From assembly GCA_016722525.1 (NCBI GenBank), contig JADKJB010000016.1, forward strand, positions 1-64,000: a stretch of DNA of 64,000 bases, written 5' to 3'. Positions 41,073-51,131 of the stretch are shown here, piece by piece (position 1 is the stretch's first letter; every line of letters begins with the position of its first letter). Position numbers and translations under genes: made by a program. Source of the stretch: Bacteroidota bacterium (GTDB taxonomy: Bacteria > Bacteroidota > Bacteroidia > AKYH767-A > OLB10). The notes under the pieces are model-generated. The model made no database searches. It saw nothing but the letters and a program-made list of their open reading frames with translations, and had not been told where the DNA came from.

Positions 41073-41888
41073 ATGGCAAATCAATTACTCAAAGGAAAAA
41101 AGGGAATTATTTTTGGCGCACTTGATCCAAATTCAATTGCTTGGAAAGTTGCCTTAAAAGCTCATGCTGAAGGAGCTGTGTTTACTCTTACAAATGCTCC
41201 TGTAGCTATGCGTATGGGTGCTATTAATGAACTGGCAGCAACCACCGGATCACAGGTCATACCTGCTGATGCCACCATTAATGAAGATCTTGAAAACCTG
41301 TTTAATAAATCCATTGAAATTCTGGGAGGAAAGGTTGATTTTGTGCTTCATTCAATAGGCATGTCTCCCAATGTGAGAAAGAATATTCCTTATACCCAGA
41401 CGAATTACGATTTTTTTCATAAAACACTTGATATTTCTGCTCTATCGTTGCACCGAACCTTGCAGACCGCAATGAAAATAGATGCAATCAATGAATGGGG
41501 TAGCGTGGTAGCATTAACTTATATTGCTTCGCAAAGGGTTTTTCCAGATTACAATGATATGGCTGATGCAAAATCACTTCTTGAATCCATCACTCGTTCA
41601 TTTGGATATCAGTACGGAAAAGCCAAAAAAGTTAGAGTAAATACAATTTCTCAATCACCAACAAAAACAACAGCTGGTAGCGGAGTGAAGGGATTTGATG
41701 GATTTTTTAATTATGCCGACCAAATGTCTCCGCTAGGTAATGCATCCGCTGAAAGTTGCGCAGATTATTGTATTTCTATGTTTTCTGATCTCACTAAAAT
41801 GGTTACCATGCAAAACCTGTTTCATGATGGTGGGTTTTCCTATACAGGTGTCAGCGCTGAAGTAATTGAAAAATTCAATACCATTTGA
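41073..41888 (+). CDS. fabI: Enoyl-ACP reductase FabI
   Basis: NADH-dependent last step of each fatty-acid elongation cycle. 271 residues, starting MANQLLKGKKGIIFGALDPN with an SIAW cofactor motif as in other FabI proteins. HSIGMSP is present, and the catalytic Tyr and Lys lie in TYIASQRVFPDYNDMADAKS. SQSPTKTTAGSGVKGFDGF is typical of Bacteroidota FabI. The frame is intact. FabI is the target of triclosan-type inhibitors. Confidence 0.94.
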   Translation: MANQLLKGKKGIIFGALDPNSIAWKVALKAHAEGAVFTLTNAPVAMRMGAINELAATTGSQVIPADATINEDLENLFNKSIEILGGKVDFVLHSIGMSPNVRKNIPYTQTNYDFFHKTLDISALSLHRTLQTAMKIDAINEWGSVVALTYIASQRVFPDYNDMADAKSLLESITRSFGYQYGKAKKVRVNTISQSPTKTTAGSGVKGFDGFFNYADQMSPLGNASAESCADYCISMFSDLTKMVTMQNLFHDGGFSYTGVSAEVIEKFNTI

Positions 41889-41944
41889 CATTTTATCCGG
41901 AAAACTATTTTCGTTGATAAATATTGATACCAAAAATTAGTAAT

Positions 41945-41971
41945 CAAAAAAAGCCTCCCTTTCAGGAGGCT
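41945..41971 (-). terminator. Terminator of clpC
   Basis: On the minus strand AGCCTCC and GGAGGCT form a 7-bp stem around a 6-base loop, followed by a run of seven Ts, about 20 bases after the clpC stop. It also lies past the end of fabI on the opposite strand. Confidence 0.8.
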
Positions 41972-41991
41972 GTGATTAATTAACCAATCAA

Positions 41992-44533
41992 TCAATTTTC
42001 TTCTTTCTTTTTTCTTGTTTTAGGAGGAGCCGGTGATTTGTGTACCACAGCTTTGAGAGTATTGTTTTCTGCATCCAGATCCAAATCTATTTGATCTCCT
42101 TCGGTAAGTTCACCTTTTATAATTTCTTCCGCCAATGCATCTTCAACATATTTTTGAATTGCACGCTTGAGTGGACGTGCACCAAAGTTGGCATCAAAAC
42201 CTTTATCAGAAATAAAGTCCTTGGCCTCATCACTTAACTTAAGTTTGTATCCAAGATCAGTAATACGCTTATACAAATGCTCCAGTTCAATATCAATAAT
42301 TCGATGAATTTCAGCTTTACCTAAGGAGTTGAATATAACGACATCATCAATTCTGTTCAAAAATTCAGGAGCAAATGCTTTTTTTAATGAATGCTCAATT
42401 ACAGAACGAGTGTGCTCATCAGCTGCATTCACTTTAGCAGTAGAGCTAAATCCTACACCCGCACCAAAATCTTTCAATTGACGTGAACCAATATTTGAGG
42501 TCATGATAATAATAGAGTTTTTGAAATCTACTTTACGTCCCAGGCTGTCAGTTAACTGACCATCATCTAAAACCTGAAGAAGCAAATTAAATACATCCGG
42601 ATGCGCTTTTTCAATTTCATCAAGCAGAATAACAGAATAAGGTTTTCTTCTGACTTTTTCTGTGAGCTGTCCACCTTCTTCATAACCCACATATCCCGGA
42701 GGTGCTCCGATTAATCTTGAAACGGCAATTTTTCCATGTATTCACTCACATCAATTCTTATGAGTGCATCGGGAGAATCAAACAAGTAATGCGCAAGTAC
42801 CTTTGCTAATTCTGTTTTCCAACACCTGTAGGTCCAAGGAAAATAAAAGAGCCAATGGGCTTGTTAGGATCTTTTAAGCCTGCACGATTTCTTTGAATAG
42901 CTTTGACCACTTTTGAATCGCCTTCATCTTGTCCTATTACCTTACCTTGCAATTCCTCAGGCATTTTAATCAGCCTTGCAGTTTCTGCTTGAGCAATCCT
43001 GTGAACAGGAACACCTGACATCATAGCAACAACAGCTGCTGCGTCTTCGCGGTGACTGCATAACGCTGGTTCTTGGTTTCTTCTTCCAGGCTTTTTTTGC
43101 AATTTCAATTCTTCCAGTAATTGCTTTTCTGTATCTCTTAATCGTGCCGCTTCTTCGTATTTCTGACTACGAACAACCTTGTTCTTTTCAACTTTTATAT
43201 CCTGAATTTTAGATTCCAGTTCAATAATATTTTGAGGAACGTGGATATTGGAAATATGCACGCGACTTCCTGCTTCATCTAATGCATCAATGGCTTTATC
43301 AGGAAGAAAACGATCGGTAATATATCTGGCAGTCAGTGTGACACAGGCTTTGATTGCTTCATCAGTATAATTTACATGATGATGCTCTTCATAACGTTCT
43401 TTGATATTGTGAAGAATTTCAACTGTTTCATCAACAGATGTAGGATCTACTAAAACCTTTTGAAAACGACGATCCAGCGCACCATCTTTTTCAATATACT
43501 GACGGTATTCGTCTAAAGTGGTGGCACCAATACATTGAATTTCGCCTCTGGCTAATGCAGGCTTGAACATGTTACTTGCATCCAAAGAACCGCTAGCCCC
43601 ACCAGCACCAATTATTGTATGAATTTCATCGATAAATAAGATTACATCCGGCGACTTTTCAAGTTCATTCATTACCGCTTTCATACGCTCTTCAAATTGG
43701 CCGCGGTATTTTGTACCGGCAACTAATGAGGCTAAATCAAGAGTAACAATTCTTTTGTTAAATAAAACTCTGGATACTTTTCTTTGAACAATACGCAGAG
43801 CAAGTCCTTCAGCTATTGCTGATTTACCAACACCGGGTTCTCCAATAAGAATCGGGTTATTTTTCTTGCGCCTTGAAAGGATTTGGGAAACACGCTCAAT
43901 TTCCTTCTCACGACCAACAATAGGATCCAATTTTCCTTCTTCAGCAGCACGTGTTAAATCACGTCCGAAATTATCCAAAACAGGAGTCTTCGATTTAGAA
44001 TCCCCTGATTTTTTAGTGGTTCCCATCCCTGGATTGTCATCATCTTTTGAATATGGATCATCATCGGCAGGGTTGGAGGGTGATTCTGATCTGAAATTAG
44101 AACGGAACAATTCCAGTTCTTCTCTCAGAATATCGTAATTCACCCCGTATTGATTTAAAATTTGAGTCGCTATGTTGTCTTCATCTTTTAAAATTGCCAA
44201 CAAAAGATGCTCTGTCCCAATAATATCGGACTTAAAAATTTTCGCTTCAAGATAAGTAATCTTTAATGCTTTTTCGGCTTGTTTTGTAAGTGGTATGTTG
44301 CCAATATTCGCATTGTTTCCGGTACTGCCTTTGACAGCCCCTTCAACCGATTTTCTCAATTCTACAAGATTGATATTTAATGACTTAAGAATCTTTATTG
44401 CCATTCCTTCTCCTTCACGAATGAGGCCCAGCAACAAGTGTTCCGTTCCAATGTATTCATGACCAAGTCGCAAGGCTTCTTCGCGGCTGTATGAAATTAC
44501 ATCCTTAACACGGGGGGAGAATTTAGCTTCCAT
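41992..44533 (-). CDS. clpC: ClpC ATPase of the Clp protease (several frameshifts)
   Basis: Hexameric AAA+ unfoldase that feeds proteins to ClpP. Starts MEAKFSPRVKDVISYSREEA with two Clp_N repeats (about 1-145). The first AAA domain has GEPGVGKS near residue 210 and VILFIDEIHT, followed by a UVR/coiled-coil middle region. The second AAA has FLGPTGVGK, where the frame breaks (42690-42806), then VILLDEIEKAHPDVF, TSNIGSRQ and a D2-small domain. A stretch at about 43030-43090 is read out of frame between two compensating indels. Repaired length about 847 residues. It is divergent from gyrA. Confidence 0.92.
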
Positions 44534-44902
44534 AGTAAGTTATGAGTATTATTATTGTTTCAAACGATTAAAGGATGTAAAATGTTCAGTTTTTTGAGGT
44601 CTTTTACTTCCTTGTGACTTATGGCCTTGTATCTGACAAACATAATTAATTATAGTTTGTGACAAATATGAGGAGTGTTGATATTATTAATGATTTTTCA
44701 ACATAAAATATGCCAGAGAATTGTTAACTTCGTGAACCGTAAAATAAAGTAAAATAAATAACAAATAAAAGTCCTGAAACCATAGTATTTACAAGGGTTT
44801 AGATAAACTATCCCAACTTAAGTAAATCAACTGACAGATTGTCGTGTCAGCTGATTAAATCAAACCGAACTAAGCTTCTAAAAATTTATTAACAATAAAC
44901 AA
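44534..44902. other. Divergent control region between clpC and gyrA
   Basis: These 369 bases must hold both promoters. No exact TAnnTTTG element was identified on either strand. The notable feature is a hairpin 47 bases before gyrA (listed separately). The clpC-proximal part is plain AT-rich sequence. Confidence 0.5.
44825..44856 (+). promoter_or_regulatory. Stem-loop in the presumed gyrA leader
   Basis: AATCAACTGACA and TGTCAGCTGATT pair at 11 of 12 positions around an 8-base loop, ending 46 bases before the gyrA ATG. There is no T tract, so it is not a standard terminator. It could be an RNA hairpin or a protein-binding inverted repeat. Confidence 0.4.
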
Positions 44903-47481
44903 ATGCACGAAGGAGAAAAAATAGTCAGAATCAATATTGAAGAGGAAATGAAAACCGCTTACATTGATTATTCAATGTCGGTTATTGTGTCACGCGCACT
45001 TCCTGATGTTCGGGATGGTTTAAAGCCCGTTCATCGCCGCGTACTATTCGGAATGCTCGATTTAGGGGTTATGTCAAACAAAGCTCATAAAAAATCAGCC
45101 AGAATAGTAGGGGAGGTTCTTGGTAAAGTATCACCCTCATGGGGATACTTCTGTTTATGATGCAATGGTGAGGATGGCTCAGGAATGGTCTTTACGATAT
45201 CCATTGGTAGATGGTCAGGGTAACTTCGGATCGGTTGATGGTGATAGTCCTGCTGCCATGCGTTATACCGAAGCAAGATTGAAAAAAATTGCGGAAGAAA
45301 TGTTGTTGGACATTGACAAGGACACTGTAGATTTTAAATTGAATTTTGATGATACCCTCAAAGAACCTACAGTTTTACCGGGAAAAATTCCAAATTTATT
45401 GGTCAATGGTGCCTCCGGAATTGCAGTAGGTATGGCTACCAATATGGCTCCTCATAACCTTACTGAAGTTTTGGATGCCGTTATTGCCTATATCAATGAC
45501 AGGGAAATTTCTGTTGAAGATCTGATTCGTTATGTGAAAGCTCCTGATTTTCCAACTGGAGGGATTATTTATGGATTTAATGGGGTTAAAGAAGCTCTCC
45601 TTACCGGTAGAGGCAGAGTAATGATGAGGGCAAAAGCCAACATTGAAACAATGGAAAATGGCAGAGAGCGAATTATCGTTACTGAAATTCCTTACCAAAC
45701 CAATAAGGCCGAAATGATTAAAAAGACGGTCGACCTTATTAATGATAAAAAACTTGAAGGTATTTCTGATATCCGCGATGAATCTGATAGGGATGGAATG
45801 AGGGTTGTTTATGAAATTAAACGTGATTCTCAGGCTAATGTAGTATTAAATAACCTATATAAATACACTGCTTTACAAACTTCATTCAGTGTAAATAATA
45901 TCGCATTAGTAGGCGGACGACCTATGATGTTGAATCTGAAAGATCTCATTCATCATTATGTTGAACATCGTCATGAAGTGTTGATTCGTAAGACAAGATA
46001 CGAGCTGGCTGAAGCCGAAAAACGTGCTCACATTTTAGAGGGTTTGCTTATTGCTCTTGATCATCTTGACGAAGTAATTGCCTTGATCAGAAAATCACAA
46101 ACCCCTGATGAAGCAAAAACCGGATTGATGTCCTCGTTTGCCCTTTCTGAAATCCAATCAAAGGCAATCCTTGAAATGAGATTGCAGCGTTTGACAGGAC
46201 TGGAAAGAGATAAAATCAAGGATGAATATGCAGAGTTAATGAAAGTAATTGATTATTATAAAGATCTGCTGACAAATGAAACTCTTCGGATGGAAATCCT
46301 GAAGGATGAAATGGTAGAAATGCGATCTAAATATGGTGATGAACGACGGACGGAAATTGTATATGCAGCAGATGAAATCTCTATGGAGGATATCATTGCT
46401 GATGAAGCAGTTGTAGTGACTATTTCTCATCTTGGATATATCAAACGTACTTTGCTGACAGAATATCGCCTGCAATCGAGAGGTGGTCGTGGTGCTAAAG
46501 GCACTGTTACCAGAGATGAAGATTTTGTGGAGCACATGTTTGTTGCTACGAATCATAATTATATTCTTTGTTTACCGAAAAAGGGCGCTGTTTCTGGCTG
46601 CGTACCTATGAAATTCCTGAAGGTAATAAAACCTCTAAAGGAAGAGCCATTCAGAATATTGTAAATATTCCGCCTGATGATAAGGTAAAGCTTTTATCAA
46701 CGTTACAAGTCTTACGGATGAAGATTATTTGAATACTAATTTTATCATCTTATGTACTAAGGACGGCACCATTAAAAAGACCTCACTGGAAGCTTACTCC
46801 AGGGTTCGTCAGAATGGTATTAACGCTGTAACCATTCGTGAAGGGGATCAACTTTTGGAAGCAAGACTGACAGATGGAACATCTGAAATTTTGCTGGCAT
46901 TGCGCTCCGGACGAGCCATTCGTTTTAATGAAGCGAAAGTGCGGCCGATGGGCAGAAATGCTACAGGAGTTAGAGGTGTTACTTTAGGGCACGAAAAAGA
47001 TGAAGTAATCGGTATGGTGTGTGTAAAAGATGCTTCTAAAGAGACTATTCTGGTTGTTTCCGAAAATGGGTATGGAAAAAGATCCGATTTGGAAGATTAT
47101 AGAGTTACCAACAGAGGTGGAAAAGGTGTTAAAACCTTAAACATAACTGATAAAACTGGTGACCTCATCGCAATTAAAGCTGTTACCGAAAATGATGAAC
47201 TTATGATTATTAACAAATCAGGAGTAGCCATTCGAATGTCGGTAGGTGATTTAAGAGTTATGGGAAGAGCTACCCAGGGAGTTCGTTTAATAAGGTTAGA
47301 TGAAGCAGATCAAATTGCATCGGTAGCCAAAATTGATGAAATTGTTGTTGAAGTAGATGAGTTAGAAAATAGTGTTAATGCAGATGGACTAGCTGCTTCG
47401 GAACTTCCAATCAATCCTGATGGAGAAGAAAATAATCAAACAGAAGGGACTGGAGAAACAACGGATGAAACTCCTGAATAA
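44903..47481 (+). CDS. gyrA: DNA gyrase subunit A (several frameshifts)
   Basis: Cuts and rejoins DNA in the type II topoisomerase that introduces negative supercoils. MKTAYIDYSMSVIVSRALPD and RDGLKPVHRR are typical. The frame breaks at about 45127 (an extra G before YHPHGDTSVYDAMVRMAQ), near 46582 and near 46692. The catalytic Tyr lies in AMRYTEARL. The C-terminal domain shows the beta-pinwheel repeats with the GyrA-box-like QSRGGRGAKG, and the tail is acidic (ETTDETPE). About 859 residues. The position equal to E. coli Ser83 is Thr. Confidence 0.95.
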
Positions 47482-47534
47482 GTGGTAAATTTAAGTTAAA
47501 GAAAATCTTTATATAAATTCATAAAATCCTTAAA

Positions 47535-48604
47535 ATGAAAAAGTTACTAATTTTAATTGTAGCAATGGTTTTAGTGGTTTCCGGAACTTTTGCTCAAAAA
47601 AGTAAGATCCAAACAGCTTGGAATTATTACAAATATGATGAGCTGGACAAAGCAAAAACTGCTATTGATGAGGCATTCAGTAAATGAAACGACTATCGGA
47701 ATGGCAAAGACCTGGTATTACAAAGGGTTAATTTACCAAAAGATGTACAAGCATGAAAATGGGGAGCGCTTGATCCAAATTCCTTATCAATAGCTTATCA
47801 AGCCTACAATAAAGCACTTGAAATTGAGCCCAAGTATGAGTTTTCAGAAGAAATAAATCAAAACAAGCTCGTGATTGGAAATCAAATGTTTGGTCAAGGG
47901 GTTGAATTTTTAATGCCAAGGAATACAACAAAGCCTTAGCCTCTTTTGAAAATGTTTTGTCCACCTCACCAAATGATACTCTAGCCACCCTTAATGCTGC
48001 TTACAGCGCTGAGAGATCAGGGAATAAAATTAAGTCAAAGGAGTATTATAACAAATTGATTTCCATGAAGTATAAGGATCCAAAAATCTATATTTTTCTT
48101 GGAAATATTTACAAATCAGAAGGTGATTCCGCAATGGCATTGTCAACAATTGAAAAAGGTCGTCAAATGTTTCCTTCAGATAATAGCCTGGTTATTGAAG
48201 AGTTAAACATGTACCTGGCCAGTGGTAGAGATAAAGAAGCCTTAGAGTCATTAAATGTTGCTATTCAAGGAGATCCTAACAACAGCAGCCTGTTTTTTGC
48301 GCAAGGAACTGTTTATGATAAATTAAACCGTAAAAACGAAGCCGCTGTATCGTATAAAAAAGCCATTGAAATCAAGAGTGACTATTTTGATGCTTATTAC
48401 AATTTAGGAGCTATGTATTTTAACGAAGCCGCTGAAATGGCAAATAAGGCAAACGATATTAAGTCGAATACGGAATATGGTAAAGCCAAAGAGAAATTTG
48501 ATGCTAAATTTAAAGAATCAATGCCTTATCTTGAAAAAGCACTGGAGTTGAGTCCAAATGATTCCAATACAATGCTTTCTTTTATTGACGGGGGTACAGG
48601 CTGA
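47535..48604 (+). CDS. Secreted TPR protein with abrupt C-terminus (several frameshifts)
   Basis: Signal peptide MKKLLILIVAMVLVVSGTFA, then TPR repeats in pieces: NYYKYDELDKAKTAIDEAF, TWYYKGLIYQKMYKHE, SIAYQAYNKALEIEPKYEFS, AKEYNKALASFENVLSTSPN and, in a long intact frame from about 47957, KIYIFLGNIYKSEGDSAMA and DAYYNLGAMYFNEAAEMANK. Breaks lie near 47685, 47760 and 47915. The protein ends NTMLSFIDGGTG, where homologous TPR proteins would continue, and a MITE-like palindrome starts 9 bases later. Envelope or periplasmic; partner unknown. Confidence 0.72.
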
Positions 48605-48612
48605 TTTATTCT

Positions 48613-48699
48613 ATTTAACATAATTAATTATAAGACAATGAATAATTTTGTTTATTTTTACGGGCATTCAAAGTCTTATAATTAACCGTTATGTTAAAT
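48613..48699. repeat. MITE-like inverted repeat
   Basis: ATTTAACATAATTAATTATA plus AGAC (48613-48636) is the reverse complement of 48673-48699, apart from three extra bases in the right arm. The arms flank 36 bases. No target duplication was seen. The left arm contains TTAACATAATT, the first half of the motif found twice elsewhere. Confidence 0.7.
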
Positions 48700-49099
48700 A
48701 CTTGCCCAAAGGAAAGTGTTGCCGATCAGGTCCATATTACTTTACTGTTAATGAGTGAAATCAAAGCATCAAATGGTATTGACCTTTTTAGTTGGGAAAA
48801 TTACTTTGCAATGCCTGGCCATTTAGAAGTTGACTACACACTCCTCGACCAATTGATTAAATTAATCTAAAGATTTTTTTTATTGATATAGACTTTGACG
48901 CTAATGATATCTGATTGTTCACATGGGGATGTTTGGTTGGGTAAGTCAAAACGACAGGAACCCCTGCAATTTTCAATACTTGTTATTCTCCCAATACCTA
49001 TTGCAACATAAAAAGAACTTTTAGAGCCTCATGTGGCGACAATTGAATTTCCAAAGTGTCTCAAAAAAGACGATAATATCATTTGAAGTAAATACTTAG

Positions 49100-49128
49100 T
49101 TAACATAATTTTTTGCAAATGAGACAAT
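49100..49128. repeat. Copy 1 of split motif TTAACATAATT-N5-CAAATGAGACAAT
   Basis: Both halves are identical to those at 53763-53791, 24 of 24 bases, with a five-base spacer (TTTTG here). Not inside any gene. Confidence 0.75.
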
Positions 49129-49329
49129 CACTTATTTTTCAAACAAAGAAGAGTTTTTAGTCTTCCTTTAAGGCAAAGGATATAGCTAATAAGACAACGA
49201 CTTGGCAATGGGGAATCGTTTCAATGATAATTTATTGAGACATTCCTAATTCACCGACGAATTCATCTGATTCACCGATTCTGATCCCTGTATCACCTAT
49301 TTGCCCTTTTCCAGCTGTGATCACCGATA

Positions 49330-49337
49330 TACTTTTG
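49330..49337 (+). promoter_or_regulatory. -7 promoter element of the LiaF-like gene
   Basis: TACTTTTG fits TAnnTTTG exactly, 55 bases before the ATG at 49393. A TTTG at 49300-49303 is 26 bases upstream, too far for the usual -33 spacing. Confidence 0.5.
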
Positions 49338-49392
49338 CTTCATTATAAATAACTAATTCATCATTTAACCAATTCACTAAATCAATATCAAA

Positions 49393-49977
49393 ATGGAAAT
49401 CATTGATCCAGAACAAAAAAAAACATTTGAAGAGCGCCGTCTAAATCAGGAGCCTCTTCAAAATGATTCAACCGGTAGAATTATGGCCGGATTAATTGTA
49501 ATTCTAATTGGAGGTTTATTACTAGCCCGTAAAATGGGAGTATATTTTCCTGAATGGCTGTTCTCATGGCAAATGTTGATAATTGGCAACCGTAATTCCC
49601 GAAGAGGTTGGGCATCAGGAAAAATAAGTGAATCTAATGAAGAATTGATGGAATCAGTTGCTGTATTCGGAGGAATTAAGAAAAATGTGATTTCAAAAAA
49701 CTTTAAAGGTGGTGAAGCGGTGAGCATTTTTGGTGGAACAGAAATTAACCTTTCTCAAGCTGATATCAATGGCAATGTGGAATTGGAATTGGTTCAAATT
49801 TTTGGAGGGACGAAAATAATATTACCTCCCCATTGGCAAGTTAAATCTGAAATGGTGTCAATTTTTGGCGGAATTGAGGATACCAGAATAGTACAAAAAG
49901 AGGTTGTTGATTTCAACAAAACACTCATTTTGAAAGGTGTTTCATTATTTGGCTCCATACATATCAAGAGCTTTTAA
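49393..49977 (+). CDS. LiaF-like membrane protein
   Basis: A 194-residue protein with an N-terminal soluble part and a membrane helix (IMAGLIVILIGGLLLARKMG). The C-terminal LiaF/DUF2154 beta-helix has repeated FGG motifs: AVFGGIKKNV, SIFGGTEINL, QIFGGTKI, SIFGGIED and SLFGSIHI. The stretch between the first helix and the FGG domain (IIGNRNSRRGW) is shorter than usual and may have lost bases. LiaF proteins restrain cell-envelope stress histidine kinases; here a LytS-type kinase and LytTR regulator follow, so the three are probably one sensing system. Confidence 0.78.
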   Translation: MEIIDPEQKKTFEERRLNQEPLQNDSTGRIMAGLIVILIGGLLLARKMGVYFPEWLFSWQMLIIGNRNSRRGWASGKISESNEELMESVAVFGGIKKNVISKNFKGGEAVSIFGGTEINLSQADINGNVELELVQIFGGTKIILPPHWQVKSEMVSIFGGIEDTRIVQKEVVDFNKTLILKGVSLFGSIHIKSF

Positions 49978-49996
49978 ATCATAAATTAAAAAGTTG

Positions 49997-50044
49997 CCTC
50001 CAGGAGAACTGTTTTTCTTAAACATAGTTCTCCCGGAGGTGGCT
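49997..50044 (+). terminator. Terminator after the LiaF-like gene
   Basis: GCCTCCaGGAGAAC and GTTCTCCcGGAGGtGGC form a long GC-rich stem with few mismatches, followed by TTATTTT. It sits only a few bases before the promoter of the kinase gene. Confidence 0.75.
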
Positions 50045-50049
50045 TATTT

Positions 50050-50057
50050 TATCTTTG
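50050..50057 (+). promoter_or_regulatory. -7 promoter element of the LytS-like kinase gene
   Basis: TATCTTTG fits TAnnTTTG exactly and lies directly behind the preceding terminator, so the kinase and regulator appear to have their own promoter. Confidence 0.6.
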
Positions 50058-50098
50058 CAGGAAAGTGGTCGGTTATCTCTTCTAAAATCTTTGAATAC

Positions 50099-51131
50099 TT
50101 GTCAAATTTCCCTTTACAAAAGCAATTTTGGCTCATTCCAGTAATTTGGTGGTTGGGTAATGTGGTGTTTATTTATTGGCTAGCCCAAGATGCTGGGTTC
50201 GATACGGTCATTGCTTCCACTGACAGCCTTGTAAATAATATTCTATTAGCAGCATTTTGCACGGGAGCAGCTTTTGCTGTCAGGTATTACAGACCTCGCC
50301 CTGAACAATCACTCTATTTGCTGATAGGGATCATAGTTTTAGCATTCCTTTGGAATTGGATAAGCAATCAGGTTTTGTCAGAAGTCCTTAAAAATGAAAA
50401 CGGATATAGTGACTTCCTGTTAAAAACAACTGCAATCAGACTTTTTAACAGCATACTGCTGATTTCACTTTTTGTGCTGATAGGTTGGGTTTCATTTTAT
50501 ATTGAGGAACAATTTGAAGAGAAAAACCGAAATCAGGAAATTGCTAAAATGTCTAAAGAAGCTGAATTAAATAATCTGAGACAACAACTTCAACCTCATT
50601 TTTTATTCAACACACTGAATTCAATAAGTGCATTAGCTGGAACACAACCTGAAATGGCAAAAAAAATGATTCATCAGCTATCAGATTTTTTAAGAAGAAC
50701 CATCAACCAAACCAACGAAAAAGAATACTTTGCAAGAAAGAAATTGAACACTTATCACTTTATCTTTCAATTGAAAAGGTCCGATTTGGAGATAGGCTCA
50801 ATACCATTGTAAAGATCGAAGATGCAGCAGGAACAAAAATTACCCTCACTACTGTTGCAGCCTTTAGTCGAAAATGCTATCAAATTCGGTCTTTACGATA
50901 CTTTGGAAGAGGTCATTGAAATTAATGCCATTCTGGATAAACAGTACTTAAAAATATTAAGTTATCAATCCATTTGATCACCAAACCAGTCGAAAAGCGC
51001 CAGGTACCGGTTTTGGTCTCAATGCTGTAAATCGTCGATTGTATCTCATTTATGGTAGAAACGATTTACTGGAAACACATGATGAAAACGGCAAATATAT
51101 AGCTTCATTAAAAATCCCGGTTGAAGGATGA
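50099..51131 (+). CDS. LytS-type membrane histidine kinase (frameshifted, start uncertain)
   Basis: Four membrane helices (IPVIWWLGNVVFIYWLAQ, NILLAAFCTGAAFAV, LLIGIIVLAFLWNWI, LLISLFVLIGWVSFYI), a linker, then the His_kinase (LytS) domain with the phospho-acceptor box LNNLRQQLQPHFLFNTLNSI. Frame breaks near 50735-50820 are repaired to give VRFGDRLNTIVKIEDAAGT, LLLQPLVENAIKFGLYD and GTGFGLNAVNRRL, the ATP-binding motifs. The frame is open upstream, but a terminator and promoter lie at 49997-50057, so a start after 50057 is needed; TTG at 50099 is the best in-frame choice. The stop overlaps the regulator start by ATGA. Confidence 0.8.

Larger units (their letters stand above)
48605..49392. other. 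Long non-coding gap with palindrome and shared motif
   Basis: The 788 bases hold a large inverted repeat (48613-48699), a 59-codon open frame from the ATG at 48691 (MLNTCPKESVADQVHITLLM...) whose start overlaps the inverted repeat, and the motif at 49100-49128 that recurs at 53763. The last 60 bases include the promoter of the next gene. The gap may be the scar of a lost mobile element that also shortened the TPR gene before it. Confidence 0.55.
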
